Below, piece by piece: positions 27,620 to 35,856 of a DNA stretch of 64,000 nt. Source of the stretch: Corallococcus macrosporus DSM 14697 (GTDB lineage: Bacteria; Myxococcota; Myxococcia; Myxococcales; Myxococcaceae); the NCBI RefSeq assembly GCF_002305895.1, contig NZ_CP022203.1, positions 3,574,501-3,638,500 on the forward strand. The letters run 5' to 3'. A program made the position numbers and the translations under genes. Below the pieces are notes generated by a model. The model did not search any database, was not told the DNA's origin, and saw only the letters and a program-made list of their open reading frames with translations. Positions within the stretch are counted from its first letter, which is position 1. Every line of letters begins with the position of its first letter.

Positions 27620-28873
27620 ATGCGCTCCAAGCTGCCCCTCCTGAGTGCACTCTCCGTCGGCGCCGTCGTCCTGGCCTGCCAGACGTACGACTTCGAGCCG
27701 GTGGAGCCGCTGGCCATCGCCCAGACGACGGTGGAAGAGGTCATCAACGCCCGCGCGAGCAAGCCCAACATCATGCTGTTGGTGGATACCTCTGCGTCGA
27801 TGACGGACCCCGTGAACCCTTCGGATCCTGCCTGCATTGTGGAGTACGAGGGCTCCCCGGTGGTCTGTGGCCGCGAGGCGCCGTGTAATGTCGACGTCTG
27901 CCCCACGCGCTGGACGGAGCTGCAGGCAGCCGTTCCGCAGTTTCTCGAGTCCAGTGGGCAGTTCGTGCGCTTCGCGCTGACGACCTACCCGGAGACGCGC
28001 GGAGGAGCCTCGGTTGCAGACTCGTGCCGTGAGGCAAGCGAGAGCGCGCTGTTGAAGGGGCTGCCAGACCAGGAGGACGATGCGTCCCTTCTGGCGCATG
28101 CCAGTGAAATCAACGACCTCCTGCAGGGCATCCCCAATAGTGGTGAGGGGCGGCCGCTCGGTGGTACGCCGACGAGCGGCAGTCTGAACTTCGTAGGTGG
28201 ACTGCCGGGCCTTCAGGCCCCGGATCGGGAGAACTTCGTCATCCTGCTGACGGACGGTCTTCCGAATTGCAACGTGAATAACGTCAACACCGGCGCCAAT
28301 CCCGAACTCTGCAAGTGCACCATTGATAACAACGGCTGTTTTGGCTCTTACGAGAAGCGTGGGTGCTTGGACTCCGATGCCTCCGTCGCCGCGGTGCAGG
28401 CGCTGAAGCAGAAGCAGATTACGACCATTGTGATTGGCTTCGGTGCTGAGACCGCGTCGGGCGAGGGCCCAGCGGTGCTGGAGGCCATGGCGCGAGCGGG
28501 CGGCTTCCAGCGGACGTGCAGCGCGGAGCGTCCGTGCGGCGAGGGCGACACGTGCAACCCGACGACGGGGCTGTGCAACCGCTCCTTCTTCCAGGCCGGA
28601 AACCAGGCTGAGCTTGCAAGCGCGCTGGAGGAGATCAGCCGGGCGGTGAAGCAGGAGGAGCCTTGCCTGATTCCGCTGGAAGGTCCCCAGCGCCCGACCG
28701 ACCCCAAGCTGCTCGTGGTCTACGTGGAAGGCGAGCGCACCCCATCGAGCGACAGCACGTGGACGTTCGAGGACCGCGGCGTGCTCTTCACGGGAGAGAC
28801 CTGCCAGCGCATCCTCGACTCCACGCCGGAGTCGCCGGTGCGGATTGAAGTGCGGGCCATCCGTCAGCGTTAG
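27620..28873 (+). CDS. cglB: CglB, outer membrane VWA-domain gliding-motility lipoprotein
   Basis: 417 residues, close to the size I recall for M. xanthus CglB. The signal ends in the lipobox VVLAC, and the mature protein is Cys-rich (17 cysteines, about 4%), a noted property of CglB. A von Willebrand A domain carries the MIDAS pattern LLVDTSASM (DxSxS) and ILLTDGLPN. CglB is an adhesin of the Agl-Glt gliding (A-motility) focal-adhesion machinery and one of the proteins transferable between cells by outer-membrane exchange. The call also rests on gene order beside rimK, rlmB, tRNAs and tuf, as I recall in M. xanthus. Codon use has more A/T-ending codons than flanking genes. Confidence is good but the identification is from memory, not alignment. 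Confidence 0.85.
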   Translation: MRSKLPLLSALSVGAVVLACQTYDFEPVEPLAIAQTTVEEVINARASKPNIMLLVDTSASMTDPVNPSDPACIVEYEGSPVVCGREAPCNVDVCPTRWTELQAAVPQFLESSGQFVRFALTTYPETRGGASVADSCREASESALLKGLPDQEDDASLLAHASEINDLLQGIPNSGEGRPLGGTPTSGSLNFVGGLPGLQAPDRENFVILLTDGLPNCNVNNVNTGANPELCKCTIDNNGCFGSYEKRGCLDSDASVAAVQALKQKQITTIVIGFGAETASGEGPAVLEAMARAGGFQRTCSAERPCGEGDTCNPTTGLCNRSFFQAGNQAELASALEEISRAVKQEEPCLIPLEGPQRPTDPKLLVVYVEGERTPSSDSTWTFEDRGVLFTGETCQRILDSTPESPVRIEVRAIRQR

Positions 28874-28954
28874 TCGAGCGGTACGCGGGGCGGCTTTACC
28901 CGGCGAGGGGCGGGGATTATAGGTCCCTCGCTCCCCGGAACGGCCGCCCCGCTC

Positions 28955-29956
28955 ATGAAAGCCACCATCCTCTCGCGCTCCGCTTCCATCCCGTCTACCC
29001 GGCGACTCGTCGAGGTGGCGCGCGCCAGGGGGCACCGGGTGCGGGTCCTCAACCCGCTCCGAGTGCAGATGCACCTGGATGGGCGCAAGGCCACGCTCTA
29101 TTACGGCCGCAAGAAGCTGGCGCCCACGGACGTCGTCCTCCCTCGCATCGCCCAGTCCATCAACAACTACGGCCTGGCCGTGGTGAACCAGTTCGGCCTC
29201 GCGCGAGTCCCGCTCGTCAACCACGCGCAGGCCATCGCGCAGTCGCGCAACAAGATGCGCTCGCTGCAGCTCCTGTCCGCGCACGGCATCGACATCCCGG
29301 GAACCGTGATGGCGCGGGATGCGGCGCACCTCAAGGAGATGGTGGGCCTGCTGGGAGGCGTGCCCGTCCTGGTCAAGCTGCTCCAGGGACAGGAGAAGCA
29401 CGGCGTCATGGTCTGCGAGAGCCTCCAGTCGCTGGAGGCCGCGCTCGAGGCCGTCCTGGGCCTTGGTCACAACCTCGTCATGCAGGAGTACGTGAAGAAC
29501 ACCGGCATCGACGTCCGTGTGCTCGTCGTGGGCGGCCAGGCCGTGGCGGCGGTCCGCCGCAGGCCTCGCGCCGGTCGGCTGGCTCACACCCTCATCAAGG
29601 GGGCCCGGTTGGAGCCCCACGAGCTGTCTCCCGCGCAGCGCGCCACCGCGGAGAAGGCCACGAGGCTCATCGGCCTGGAAGTCGCGGCGGTGGACCTGCT
29701 CGACATTCAAGGGCAGCCCAAGGTCTTCGAGGTGAACAGCTCTCCCGCGCTCCCTGAGATGGAGGGCGTGACTGGCGTGGACCTGGCCTTGCTCATCATC
29801 CAGCGGGCGGAAGACCTCGTGGCGGGGGCCACGCCCGTCTCCGTGCCGGACCTGTCGCCGCCATCCGGCCTGCCCGTGCCCCCGGAGCTTCCCGGGCTCC
29901 CGGTGGAAAGGAAGGGCACCGGCCGCCGAACCCGAACCGATGAAGGCGGCGCGTGA
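28955..29956 (+). CDS. RimK-family ATP-grasp ligase
   Basis: 333 residues. The family adds glutamate or other acidic residues to protein C-termini (RimK on ribosomal protein S6) or makes related amide bonds. Seen: KATILSRSASIPSTRRLVE at the start, the RIAQSINNYG and NKMRSLQLLSAHGIDIP segments, ATP-grasp core VPVLVKLLQGQEKHGVMV, EYVKNTGIDVRVLVVGGQ and the metal-binding VFEVNSSPALPEMEGVTGVD. The last about 50 residues form a Pro-rich, basic tail not needed for catalysis. Its likely role is protein modification, but the target is unknown. It sits between cglB and a periplasmic thiol-like protein on the same strand. Confidence 0.88.
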   Translation: MKATILSRSASIPSTRRLVEVARARGHRVRVLNPLRVQMHLDGRKATLYYGRKKLAPTDVVLPRIAQSINNYGLAVVNQFGLARVPLVNHAQAIAQSRNKMRSLQLLSAHGIDIPGTVMARDAAHLKEMVGLLGGVPVLVKLLQGQEKHGVMVCESLQSLEAALEAVLGLGHNLVMQEYVKNTGIDVRVLVVGGQAVAAVRRRPRAGRLAHTLIKGARLEPHELSPAQRATAEKATRLIGLEVAAVDLLDIQGQPKVFEVNSSPALPEMEGVTGVDLALLIIQRAEDLVAGATPVSVPDLSPPSGLPVPPELPGLPVERKGTGRRTRTDEGGA

Positions 29957-30018
29957 AGAGAAAGACGGCCCCGCCCGTCCCAAGCGTGATACGCACCCCT
30001 CGTTTCCTGGAGACGCCC

Positions 30019-30471
30019 ATGCTTCTTCGCCGCCGACGCCTTTCTCCCCTGGCCGCACTGCTCGCGGCCGTGACCTGCTCCGCGCCTGCCGTGGCCGCGG
30101 ATGTGGATCCGGCCTCCCTGTATGAGGTCACCACGGAAGGGACCTCCACGCAGGTCAAGGCAGGGGAGAAGGGCACGTTCGTGCTCGCCATCAAGTCGAA
30201 GGCGGGGGCCCATGTCTCCGACGAGGCGCCCTTGAAGCTCGAGCTGAAGGGGAGCCAGCTCACCCCTGCCAAGGAGAAGCTGGTCCTGGCGGACTCCGTG
30301 GCCAGGAAGGCGGAGGGGCAGGCCTTCGCGGATCCTCGCTTCGAGGTGCCCTTCACGGCCGCGGCCGCGGGCAAGGGCAGCCTGGACGCCAAGCTGGTTT
30401 TCTTCATCTGCACGGAGAAGCTCTGCGCGCGACAGCAGAAGACCTTCTCCCTTCCTGTCGAGGTCCTCTGA
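30019..30471 (+). CDS. periplasmic DsbD N-terminal-domain-like protein
   Basis: 150 residues from ATG at 30019, preceded by GGAG; a GTG overlapping the rimK-like stop at 29953 would add an untypical leader. The signal peptide is RRRRLSPLAALLAAVTCSAPAVAA. The mature part is a small beta-rich domain (YEVTTEGTSTQVKAGEKGTFVL, PLKLELKGSQLTPAK) ending with the Cys pair C-T-E-K-L-C in FFICTEKLCARQQKTFSLPV. DsbD-alpha and DsbC-like domains have a similar C-x(n)-C loop in YQGC...GLCYPP, so a role in periplasmic thiol exchange is likely. The pair spacing is one residue shorter than in E. coli DsbD. Similarity is by eye. Confidence 0.55.
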   Translation: MLLRRRRLSPLAALLAAVTCSAPAVAADVDPASLYEVTTEGTSTQVKAGEKGTFVLAIKSKAGAHVSDEAPLKLELKGSQLTPAKEKLVLADSVARKAEGQAFADPRFEVPFTAAAAGKGSLDAKLVFFICTEKLCARQQKTFSLPVEVL

Positions 30472-30477
30472 ATCGCC

Positions 30478-31323
30478 ATGCGTGAGCGTTCTTCCAAGGG
30501 TGGCCGCGGTGAGCGCGGGAGCGAAGAAGCCCCCCAGCGCTCCAGCCGAGGCGAGCGCGGTGGCGGCGAAGCCTCCCGCTTCGTCTACGGCGTGAATCCA
30601 GTCCTGGAGGCCCTCCGGGCCCGGCCGGACGAGGTGGAACGCTTGTACCTGGTGGAGGGGCAGCTCGGCGCCCGGGCGGCGGGTGAGCTGCTCAGCCGCG
30701 CTCGCGAGTACGGCATTCGCGTGGAGAAGGTGACGCGCGAGCGCCTGGCCACGCTCGCCGACGGCGGCGTGCACCAGGGCGTGGTGGTGGAGCTGCGAGG
30801 CTTCCAGTACGCCGAACTGGAAGACATCCTGGAGGCCGCCAAGGCCCTGAAGCAGCCGCCCCTGGTGGTGGTGCTGGACGGCATCCAGGACCCGCACAAC
30901 CTGGGGGCCATCATCCGCTCCGCGGACGCCCTGGGGGCGCACGGCGTGGTGATTGCGAAGGACCGGGCGGTCCAGGTGACGGGGACGGTGGCCAAGGCCT
31001 CGGCCGGGGCGGTGGAGCACAGCCGCATCGCACGGGTGGTCAACATCTCCCGGGCACTGGAGGAGCTGAAGGAAGCGGGCCTGTGGGTCGCGGCCGCGGA
31101 CGTGGACGCCAAGGAGCCCATGTGGAGCGCCCGGCTGGATGGGCCGCTGGCGCTCGTCGTGGGGGCCGAGGGGCCAGGCGTGCGGGAGGGCGTGCTCAAG
31201 CACTGCGACTTCCGCCTCCGGATTCCGATGGCGGGTCAGGTCGGTTCATTGAATGCGTCCGTTTCGGCCGGCATTCTGCTATACGAGGTCGCCCGGCAGC
31301 GGGGCACCGCTTCCGGCCGGTAG
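30478..31323 (+). CDS. rlmB: 23S rRNA (guanosine-2'-O-)-methyltransferase RlmB
   Basis: 281 residues. It methylates the ribose of a guanosine in 23S rRNA helix 68 region, using SAM. A charged Arg/Gly-rich extension (about 33 residues) precedes the substrate-binding domain (RFVYGVNPVLEALRARPDEV). The SPOUT knot motifs follow: DGIQDPHNLGAIIRSADALGAHG, a region with KDRAVQVTGTVAKASAGAVEH, VVGAEGPGVREGVL, and IPMAGQVGSLNASVSAGILLYE. It precedes the tRNA-tuf island, with a 130-base gap holding the promoter of that island. Tail-to-start gap to the upstream gene is six bases, so cglB-rimK-like-DsbD-like-rlmB may form one run. Confidence 0.94.
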   Translation: MRERSSKGGRGERGSEEAPQRSSRGERGGGEASRFVYGVNPVLEALRARPDEVERLYLVEGQLGARAAGELLSRAREYGIRVEKVTRERLATLADGGVHQGVVVELRGFQYAELEDILEAAKALKQPPLVVVLDGIQDPHNLGAIIRSADALGAHGVVIAKDRAVQVTGTVAKASAGAVEHSRIARVVNISRALEELKEAGLWVAAADVDAKEPMWSARLDGPLALVVGAEGPGVREGVLKHCDFRLRIPMAGQVGSLNASVSAGILLYEVARQRGTASGR

Positions 31324-31345
31324 TCGAAGTTTGGGATCAATCTCC

Positions 31346-31374
31346 TTGACTTGGGCGAACGGGAATTCTAGAAG
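31346..31374 (+). promoter_or_regulatory. sigma-A promoter for the tRNA-tuf unit
   Basis: TTGACT (31346-31351) and TAGAAG (31369-31374) are exactly 17 bases apart. The next bases (GGCGCCCC) form a GC-rich discriminator, the type known from stringently controlled stable-RNA promoters. The start site would be near 31381, about 75 bases before the first tRNA. Nothing else in the 130-base gap looks like a better promoter. Confidence 0.72.
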
Positions 31375-31455
31375 GGCGCCCCTCTCAGGGCGGTGACGGG
31401 TGGTTGACGGAGCCGGGGCGGCGGGGTAGGGCGGCAGTCGCAGTACCGGATGAGT

Positions 31456-31528
31456 GCCGGTGTAGCTCAGCTGGTAGAGCAACTGATTTGTAATCAGTAG
31501 GTCGCGGGTTCAAATCCCGCCGCCGGCC
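31456..31528 (+). tRNA. tRNA-Thr (anticodon UGU)
   Basis: Acceptor GCCGGTG pairs with CGCCGGC. The D-arm GCTCAGCTGGTAGAGC, anticodon stem ACTGA/TCAGT with loop TTTGTAA, and T-arm GCGGG-TTCAAAT-CCCGC are canonical. The anticodon is TGT. CCA is not encoded, and the base at the discriminator position is C, unusual for tRNA-Thr. It is the first tRNA of the tuf cluster. Confidence 0.96.
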
Positions 31529-31584
31529 AGGTAGGACGGGGCCGCGGATGAGGGCCCGGGATGTAGTAGGACAAGTGAATATCT

Positions 31585-31668
31585 GGAGGGATACCCAAGC
31601 GGCCAAAGGGAGCAGACTGTAAATCTGCCGGCTCTACGCCTTCGATGGTTCGAATCCATCTCCCTCCA
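31585..31668 (+). tRNA. tRNA-Tyr (anticodon GUA)
   Basis: Acceptor GGAGGGA pairs with TCCCTCC, with discriminator A. The anticodon loop CTGTAAA gives GTA. The long variable arm (CCGGCTCTACGCC region) identifies a class II tRNA, giving 84 nt. CCA is not encoded. It is second in the Thr-Tyr-Gly-Thr-tuf series. Confidence 0.97.
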
Positions 31669-31678
31669 CTCGGCAATT

Positions 31679-31754
<76 letters not shown>

Positions 31755-31779
31755 AATGTTGTAGTCACAGCATCGCCAA

Positions 31780-31855
31780 GCCCTGATAGCTCAGTTGGCA
31801 GAGCGCATCCTTGGTAAGGATGAGGTCACCAGTTCAATCCTGGTTCAGGGCTCCA
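31780..31855 (+). tRNA. tRNA-Thr (anticodon GGU)
   Basis: Acceptor GCCCTGA pairs with TCAGGGC, with discriminator U and an encoded CCA. The anticodon stem CATCC/GGATG encloses TTGGTAA, anticodon GGT. It ends only 19 bases before the tuf ATG, so processing of its 3' end would release the tuf mRNA. Confidence 0.97.
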
Positions 31856-31874
31856 TTTATTTTTGAGGAGTGTC

Positions 31875-33065
31875 ATGGCCAAGGAGAAGTTCGAGCGTAA
31901 CAAGCCCCACGTGAACATCGGCACGATCGGACACGTGGACCACGGCAAGACGTCGCTGACCGCCGCCATCACCAAGGTGCTGGCGAAGACGGGCGGCGCC
32001 ACGTTCCTGGCGTACGACATGATTGACAAGGCGCCGGAGGAGCGTGAGCGCGGCATCACGATTTCCACCGCGCACGTGGAGTACCAGACGACGAACCGGC
32101 ACTACGCCCACGTCGACTGCCCGGGCCACGCCGACTACGTGAAGAACATGATTACGGGCGCGGCGCAGATGGACGGCGCCATCCTGGTGGTGTCGGCGGC
32201 GGACGGCCCGATGCCCCAGACGCGCGAGCACATCCTGCTGGCGCGCCAGGTCGGCGTTCCGTACATCGTCGTCTTCCTGAACAAGGTGGACATGCTGGAC
32301 GATCCCGAGCTGCGCGAGCTCGTGGAGATGGAAGTCCGGGACCTGCTCAAGAAGTACGAGTTCCCTGGCGACGACATCCCCATCATCCCGGGCTCGGCGC
32401 TCAAGGCGCTGGAGGGTGACACCAGCGACATCGGCGAGCCGGCCATCCTGAAGCTGATGGAGGCGGTGGACAGCTACATCCCGACGCCGCAGCGCGCGAC
32501 GGACAAGCCCTTCCTGATGCCGGTGGAGGACGTGTTCTCCATCTCGGGCCGCGGGACGGTGGCCACCGGCCGCGTGGAGCGCGGCATCATCAAGGTGGGC
32601 GAGGAAGTGGAAGTCGTCGGTCTGCGTCCGACGCAGAAGACGGTCGTCACGGGCGTGGAGATGTTCCGCAAGCTGCTGGACCAGGGCATGGCGGGCGACA
32701 ACATCGGCGCGCTGGTGCGCGGCCTGAAGCGCGAGGACATGGAGCGCGGCCAGGTGCTGGCCAAGCCGGGCAGCATCACCCCGCACACCAAGTTCAAGGC
32801 GCAGATTTACGTGCTGTCCAAGGAAGAGGGCGGCCGTCACACCCCGTTCTTCAAGGGGTACCGTCCGCAGTTCTACTTCCGCACCACGGACGTGACGGGC
32901 TCGGTGAAGCTGCCGGACAACGTCGAAATGGTGATGCCGGGCGACAACATCGCCATCGAGGTGGAGCTCATCACCCCGGTGGCGATGGAGAAGGAGCTGC
33001 GCTTCGCCGTTCGCGAGGGTGGCCGCACGGTGGGCGCCGGCGTCGTGGCGGAAGTCGTCGAGTAA
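31875..33065 (+). CDS. tuf: elongation factor Tu
   Basis: 396 residues, full length. It delivers aminoacyl-tRNA to the ribosome as the GTP complex. G1 is GHVDHGKT (residues 19-26), the switch I region contains [13 protein letters not shown]3 is [12 protein letters not shown], and G4 is NKVDMLDD. Domain III ends with [30 protein letters not shown]-type sequence. GAGGAG precedes ATG 31875. It is placed downstream of four tRNA genes, as tufB is in E. coli. A second tuf copy, if present, would be outside the window. Confidence 0.98.
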   Translation: MAKEKFERNKPHVNIGTIGHVDHGKTSLTAAITKVLAKTGGATFLAYDMIDKAPEERERGITISTAHVEYQTTNRHYAHVDCPGHADYVKNMITGAAQMDGAILVVSAADGPMPQTREHILLARQVGVPYIVVFLNKVDMLDDPELRELVEMEVRDLLKKYEFPGDDIPIIPGSALKALEGDTSDIGEPAILKLMEAVDSYIPTPQRATDKPFLMPVEDVFSISGRGTVATGRVERGIIKVGEEVEVVGLRPTQKTVVTGVEMFRKLLDQGMAGDNIGALVRGLKREDMERGQVLAKPGSITPHTKFKAQIYVLSKEEGGRHTPFFKGYRPQFYFRTTDVTGSVKLPDNVEMVMPGDNIAIEVELITPVAMEKELRFAVREGGRTVGAGVVAEVVE

Positions 33066-33066
33066 T

Positions 33067-33093
33067 GCCGGGTCGGCCGTAAGGCCACCGGGC
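33067..33093 (+). terminator. weak hairpin after tuf, possible attenuator
   Basis: An interrupted stem (GCC-G-GGT-C-GGCC / GGCC-ACC-G-GGC around a GTAA loop) directly follows the tuf stop, then CTTACTGTT. The stem has two mismatched positions and no long T run, so it would at most reduce read-through into rpmG. Confidence 0.35.
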
Positions 33094-33164
33094 TTACTGT
33101 TCCGATTGAGGGGGGAGGGCTGCGTTGTGGTAGCCTTCCCTTCTCGTATCTGGTGAGGTAGCTC

Positions 33165-33329
33165 ATGCCGAAGGGCAATCGTTCCATCATTTCGCTCGAG
33201 TGCACGGTGTGCAAGGAGCGGAACTACACGACCACGAAGAACAAGCGGAAGAGCCAGGACAAGCTCGAGCTGAGCAAGTTCTGTCCTCGTTGCCGCAAGC
33301 ACCAGGACCACAAGGAAGGTAAGGTCTAG
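33165..33329 (+). CDS. rpmG: 50S ribosomal protein L33
   Basis: 54 residues, the typical size. It is a small basic protein of the large subunit near the E site. The translation begins [20 protein letters not shown], and two CxxC pairs (CTVC near residue 13 and CPRC near residue 40) form a zinc ribbon, the zinc-binding form of L33. GGTGAGG precedes the ATG. The gene is short and lies between tuf and tRNA-Trp, a common order (tuf-rpmG-(trp)-secE-nusG). Confidence 0.97.
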   Translation: MPKGNRSIISLECTVCKERNYTTTKNKRKSQDKLELSKFCPRCRKHQDHKEGKV

Positions 33330-33352
33330 GTCGGTAGTTCAGGGAAGGTTCT

Positions 33353-33428
33353 AGGCCAGTAGCTCCAACGGTAGAGCAGCGGTCTCCAAATCCGCGTGTT
33401 GGGGGTTCGAATCCCTCCTGGCCTGCCA
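33353..33428 (+). tRNA. tRNA-Trp (anticodon CCA)
   Basis: Acceptor AGGCCAG pairs with CTGGCCT, with discriminator G and encoded CCA. The anticodon loop CTCCAAA gives CCA. It lies 23 bases after rpmG and is followed by a strong hairpin. Confidence 0.96.
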
Positions 33429-33447
33429 ACTCTCAGTAGTCGCGGGG

Positions 33448-33485
33448 CCCCCGGTACCTGGAGGTGCCGGGGGTTCCTGTGTTTT
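33448..33485 (+). terminator. terminator after tRNA-Trp
   Basis: CCCCCGGTACC (33448-33458) pairs with GGTGCCGGGGG (33463-33473) around a 4-base TGGA loop, an 11-bp stem with one wobble pair. It is followed by TTCCTGTGTTTT. It should end most transcripts from the tRNA-tuf-rpmG-tRNA-Trp unit before secE. Confidence 0.82.
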
Positions 33486-33527
33486 CGCAGTCCCGCGATT
33501 CGCATCCGCAGTACCTCGTGAGGCACC

Positions 33528-33971
33528 ATGGCGACGGCATCAGAGGCCAGCCAGCAGGCTAACCGCTCGGCGATGGATCCGAAGCGGCTCGTGGTCATCT
33601 TCTATCTTCTCTCCGGCATCGTCCTGGGCCTCTTCCTGGAGCACCTGCTCGGGTTGCTGTGGGCGCGGTTCAACTGGAGCGACCCGGTTCTCATCGAGGG
33701 CCTGGATTGGAAGGTCTCCACCCTGGTGGGTTACGCGGCGGCCGTGGCCCTGGCCCTGGGCGCGTACTTCCACCCGCGCACCCACGCGCTCTCCATTGAT
33801 GTGGCCTCGGAGTTGATGAAGGTCACCTGGCCGACCTGGACGGAGACCAAGGCGTCGACCATGGCCGTGGTGGTGGCCTCGCTGGTGGCCGCCGTCATCC
33901 TCTTCTGCATCGATACGGCCGCCTACAACCTGATGGTGGAGTGGCTGCCGACCGTGTGGGGGAAGCTGTAA
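33528..33971 (+). CDS. secE: preprotein translocase subunit SecE (long form)
   Basis: 147 residues, longer than the 60-residue minimal form and of the three-TM type. Hydrophobic segments are near residues 20-45, 63-82 and 108-133. The conserved C-terminal part contains [17 protein letters not shown] before the last TM, matching the amphipathic helix and essential TM of SecE. It clamps SecY in the inner membrane. The stop and the nusG start share one base (TAATG), so the two are translationally coupled, as in many bacteria. Confidence 0.95.
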   Translation: MATASEASQQANRSAMDPKRLVVIFYLLSGIVLGLFLEHLLGLLWARFNWSDPVLIEGLDWKVSTLVGYAAAVALALGAYFHPRTHALSIDVASELMKVTWPTWTETKASTMAVVVASLVAAVILFCIDTAAYNLMVEWLPTVWGKL

Positions 33972-34513
33972 TGGCGATGAAATGGTACGTGGTCCACACC
34001 TACTCGAACTTCGAGAACCAGGCGAAGAAGAGCCTGGAAGAGAAGGTCCGTCTGGAGGGCCTTCAGGACCAGTTCGGTGAGATCCTGATTCCGATGGAAC
34101 AGGTCGTCGAAATGGTGAAGGGCGAGAAGAAGACGTCTCGCCGCAAGTTCTTCCCTGGCTACATCTTCGTGCAGATGGAGCTGAACGACCGGACGCTCCA
34201 CCTGGTGAAGAACACGCCGAAGATCACCGGATTTCCCGGAACGGCGCAGAACCAGAACCCGCTGCCCATCTCCGATCAGGAGGTGGCTCGGCTGACGTCC
34301 CAGATTTCCGAGGGCACGCTCAAGCCCAAGCCCAAGGTGCAGTTCGACGATGGCGACACGGTGCGCGTCATCGACGGCCCGTTCGCCAACTTCAACGGCA
34401 CCGTGGAAGAGGTCAACGCCGAGAAGGGCAGGGTGAAGGTGCTGGTCAGCATCTTCGGCCGCGCCACCCCGGTCGAGCTGGACTTCATGCAGGTGGAGAA
34501 GACCACCGGCTAG
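33971..34513 (+). CDS. nusG: transcription termination/antitermination protein NusG
   Basis: 180 residues. It binds RNA polymerase and links it to Rho or the ribosome. The NGN domain shows [23 protein letters not shown] and the KOW domain has [35 protein letters not shown] and [16 protein letters not shown]. The start at 33971 overlaps the secE stop by one base. A hairpin terminator follows the stop. Confidence 0.98.
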   Translation: MAMKWYVVHTYSNFENQAKKSLEEKVRLEGLQDQFGEILIPMEQVVEMVKGEKKTSRRKFFPGYIFVQMELNDRTLHLVKNTPKITGFPGTAQNQNPLPISDQEVARLTSQISEGTLKPKPKVQFDDGDTVRVIDGPFANFNGTVEEVNAEKGRVKVLVSIFGRATPVELDFMQVEKTTG

Positions 34514-34524
34514 CAGTTGATGCG

Positions 34525-34565
34525 ACGCCGTGCACCCCTGTATGGAGTGCGCGGCGTTCGCATTT
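34525..34565 (+). terminator. terminator between nusG and rplK
   Basis: ACGCCG-T-GCAC (34525-34535) pairs with GTGC-G-CGGCGT (34547-34557), 11 base pairs including one T-G wobble, followed by TCGCATTTCC. It lies 12 bases after the nusG stop, separating secE-nusG from rplK-rplA. Confidence 0.72.
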
Positions 34566-34659
34566 CCGGTTCCCGGTCCGGGGCCGGATTCATGGGTGGG
34601 AGGGCCTCCCCGTCTGGTGGCCCGCTCGTACCACCCACTCGAAAGGCAGTTGTCGTTCG

Positions 34660-35106
34660 ATGAAGAAGATCACAGGCCAGGTCAAGCTGCAGATTCCCGC
34701 CGGCAAGGCGAACCCCGCTCCGCCGATCGGCCCCGCGCTCGGTCAGCAGGGCGTGAACATCATGGAGTTCTGCAAGCAGTTCAACGCGAAGACCCAGGCG
34801 GAAGCCAAGGAAGGTCTCATCATCCCGGTGGTCATCACCGTGTATGCGGACCGCTCCTTCACCTTCATCCTGAAGACCCCGCCCGCCGCCGTCCTCATCA
34901 AGAAGGCCGCCGGTCTGCACACCGAGAAGAAGAAGGGCTCGGGCGCGAAGAAGCCGGGCAAGGAGAAGGTCGGGCAGATCACCCGCGCTCAGCTCGAGGA
35001 AATCGCGAAGAAGAAGATCCAGGACACCACCGCTGCGTCGATCGAAGCCTGCATGAACACCATTGCCGGCACCGCGCGCTCCATGGGCATCGACGTCGTC
35101 GGCTAA
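34660..35106 (+). CDS. rplK: 50S ribosomal protein L11
   Basis: 148 residues. It is a GTPase-centre protein near the sarcin-ricin/L11 rRNA and stimulates the stringent response factor RelA. Seen: [35 protein letters not shown], the [19 protein letters not shown] segment, and the C-terminal domain with [18 protein letters not shown] and [13 protein letters not shown] short gap of 36 bases leads to rplA. In most bacteria L1 binds the operon leader to regulate it; no leader site was identified here. Confidence 0.98.
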   Translation: MKKITGQVKLQIPAGKANPAPPIGPALGQQGVNIMEFCKQFNAKTQAEAKEGLIIPVVITVYADRSFTFILKTPPAAVLIKKAAGLHTEKKKGSGAKKPGKEKVGQITRAQLEEIAKKKIQDTTAASIEACMNTIAGTARSMGIDVVG

Positions 35107-35142
35107 GCCGCCGCGCACCCACTCACGACAAGGATTACTGTC

Positions 35143-35856
35143 ATGGCTAAGACTGGGAAGAAGTTCCGTGCGGCCGTTGCCCTGGTGGACCGCGACAAGC
35201 GTTACAGCGTCAGCGAGGGCTTCCAGCTCCTGAAGAAGACGGTGGAGGCTCGCGCCACGAAGTATGACCAGACGGTTGACGTCTCCCTCAACCTGGGCGT
35301 GGACCCGAAGCACGCGGACCAGATGGTCCGCGGCGCCGTGGTGCTGCCGCACGGCACCGGTGCCACGGTGCGTGTGGCCGTGTTCGCCAAGGGTGAGAAG
35401 GCCACCGACGCGACCAACGCCGGCGCGGACGTGGTCGGCGCCGAGGACCTCCAGAAGCGCATCGAGGAGGGCTTCCTCGACTTCGACACCGTCATCGCCA
35501 CCCCGGACATGATGGGTGTCGTCGGCCGCCTCGGTAAGGTGCTCGGTCCCCGCGGCCTGATGCCGAACCCGAAGGTCGGCACGGTGACCATGGACGTCGC
35601 GAAGGCCATCCGCGACGCCAAGGGCGGTAAGGTCGACTTCCGCGCGGAGAAGGCCGGCATCGTGCACGCGAAGCTGGGCAAGTGCTCCTTCGAGGTGGAG
35701 AAGCTCGAGGCCAACTTCAACGCGCTGGTGGACCTGGTGATGAAGCTGAAGCCGGCCGCCGCGAAGGGCGTCTATCTCCAGGGCATCGCCATCTCGACCT
35801 CCATGGGCCCGGGCATCAAGCTCGACACCACGGAGATCAAGGCGCGTCACGGCTAA
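35143..35856 (+). CDS. rplA: 50S ribosomal protein L1
   Basis: 237 residues. It forms the L1 stalk and autoregulates its operon by binding mRNA. Seen: [28 protein letters not shown], the [32 protein letters not shown] region and the [12 protein letters not shown] end. It forms a rplK-rplA unit closed by a terminator. Confidence 0.98.
   Translation: MAKTGKKFRAAVALVDRDKRYSVSEGFQLLKKTVEARATKYDQTVDVSLNLGVDPKHADQMVRGAVVLPHGTGATVRVAVFAKGEKATDATNAGADVVGAEDLQKRIEEGFLDFDTVIATPDMMGVVGRLGKVLGPRGLMPNPKVGTVTMDVAKAIRDAKGGKVDFRAEKAGIVHAKLGKCSFEVEKLEANFNALVDLVMKLKPAAAKGVYLQGIAISTSMGPGIKLDTTEIKARHG

Noticed and set aside
29953-30018. GTG start overlapping the RimK-like stop for the DsbD-N-like gene
   Set aside because: It would place a 22-residue polar leader before a normal signal peptide; the ATG at 30019 has a ribosome site and gives a standard signal.
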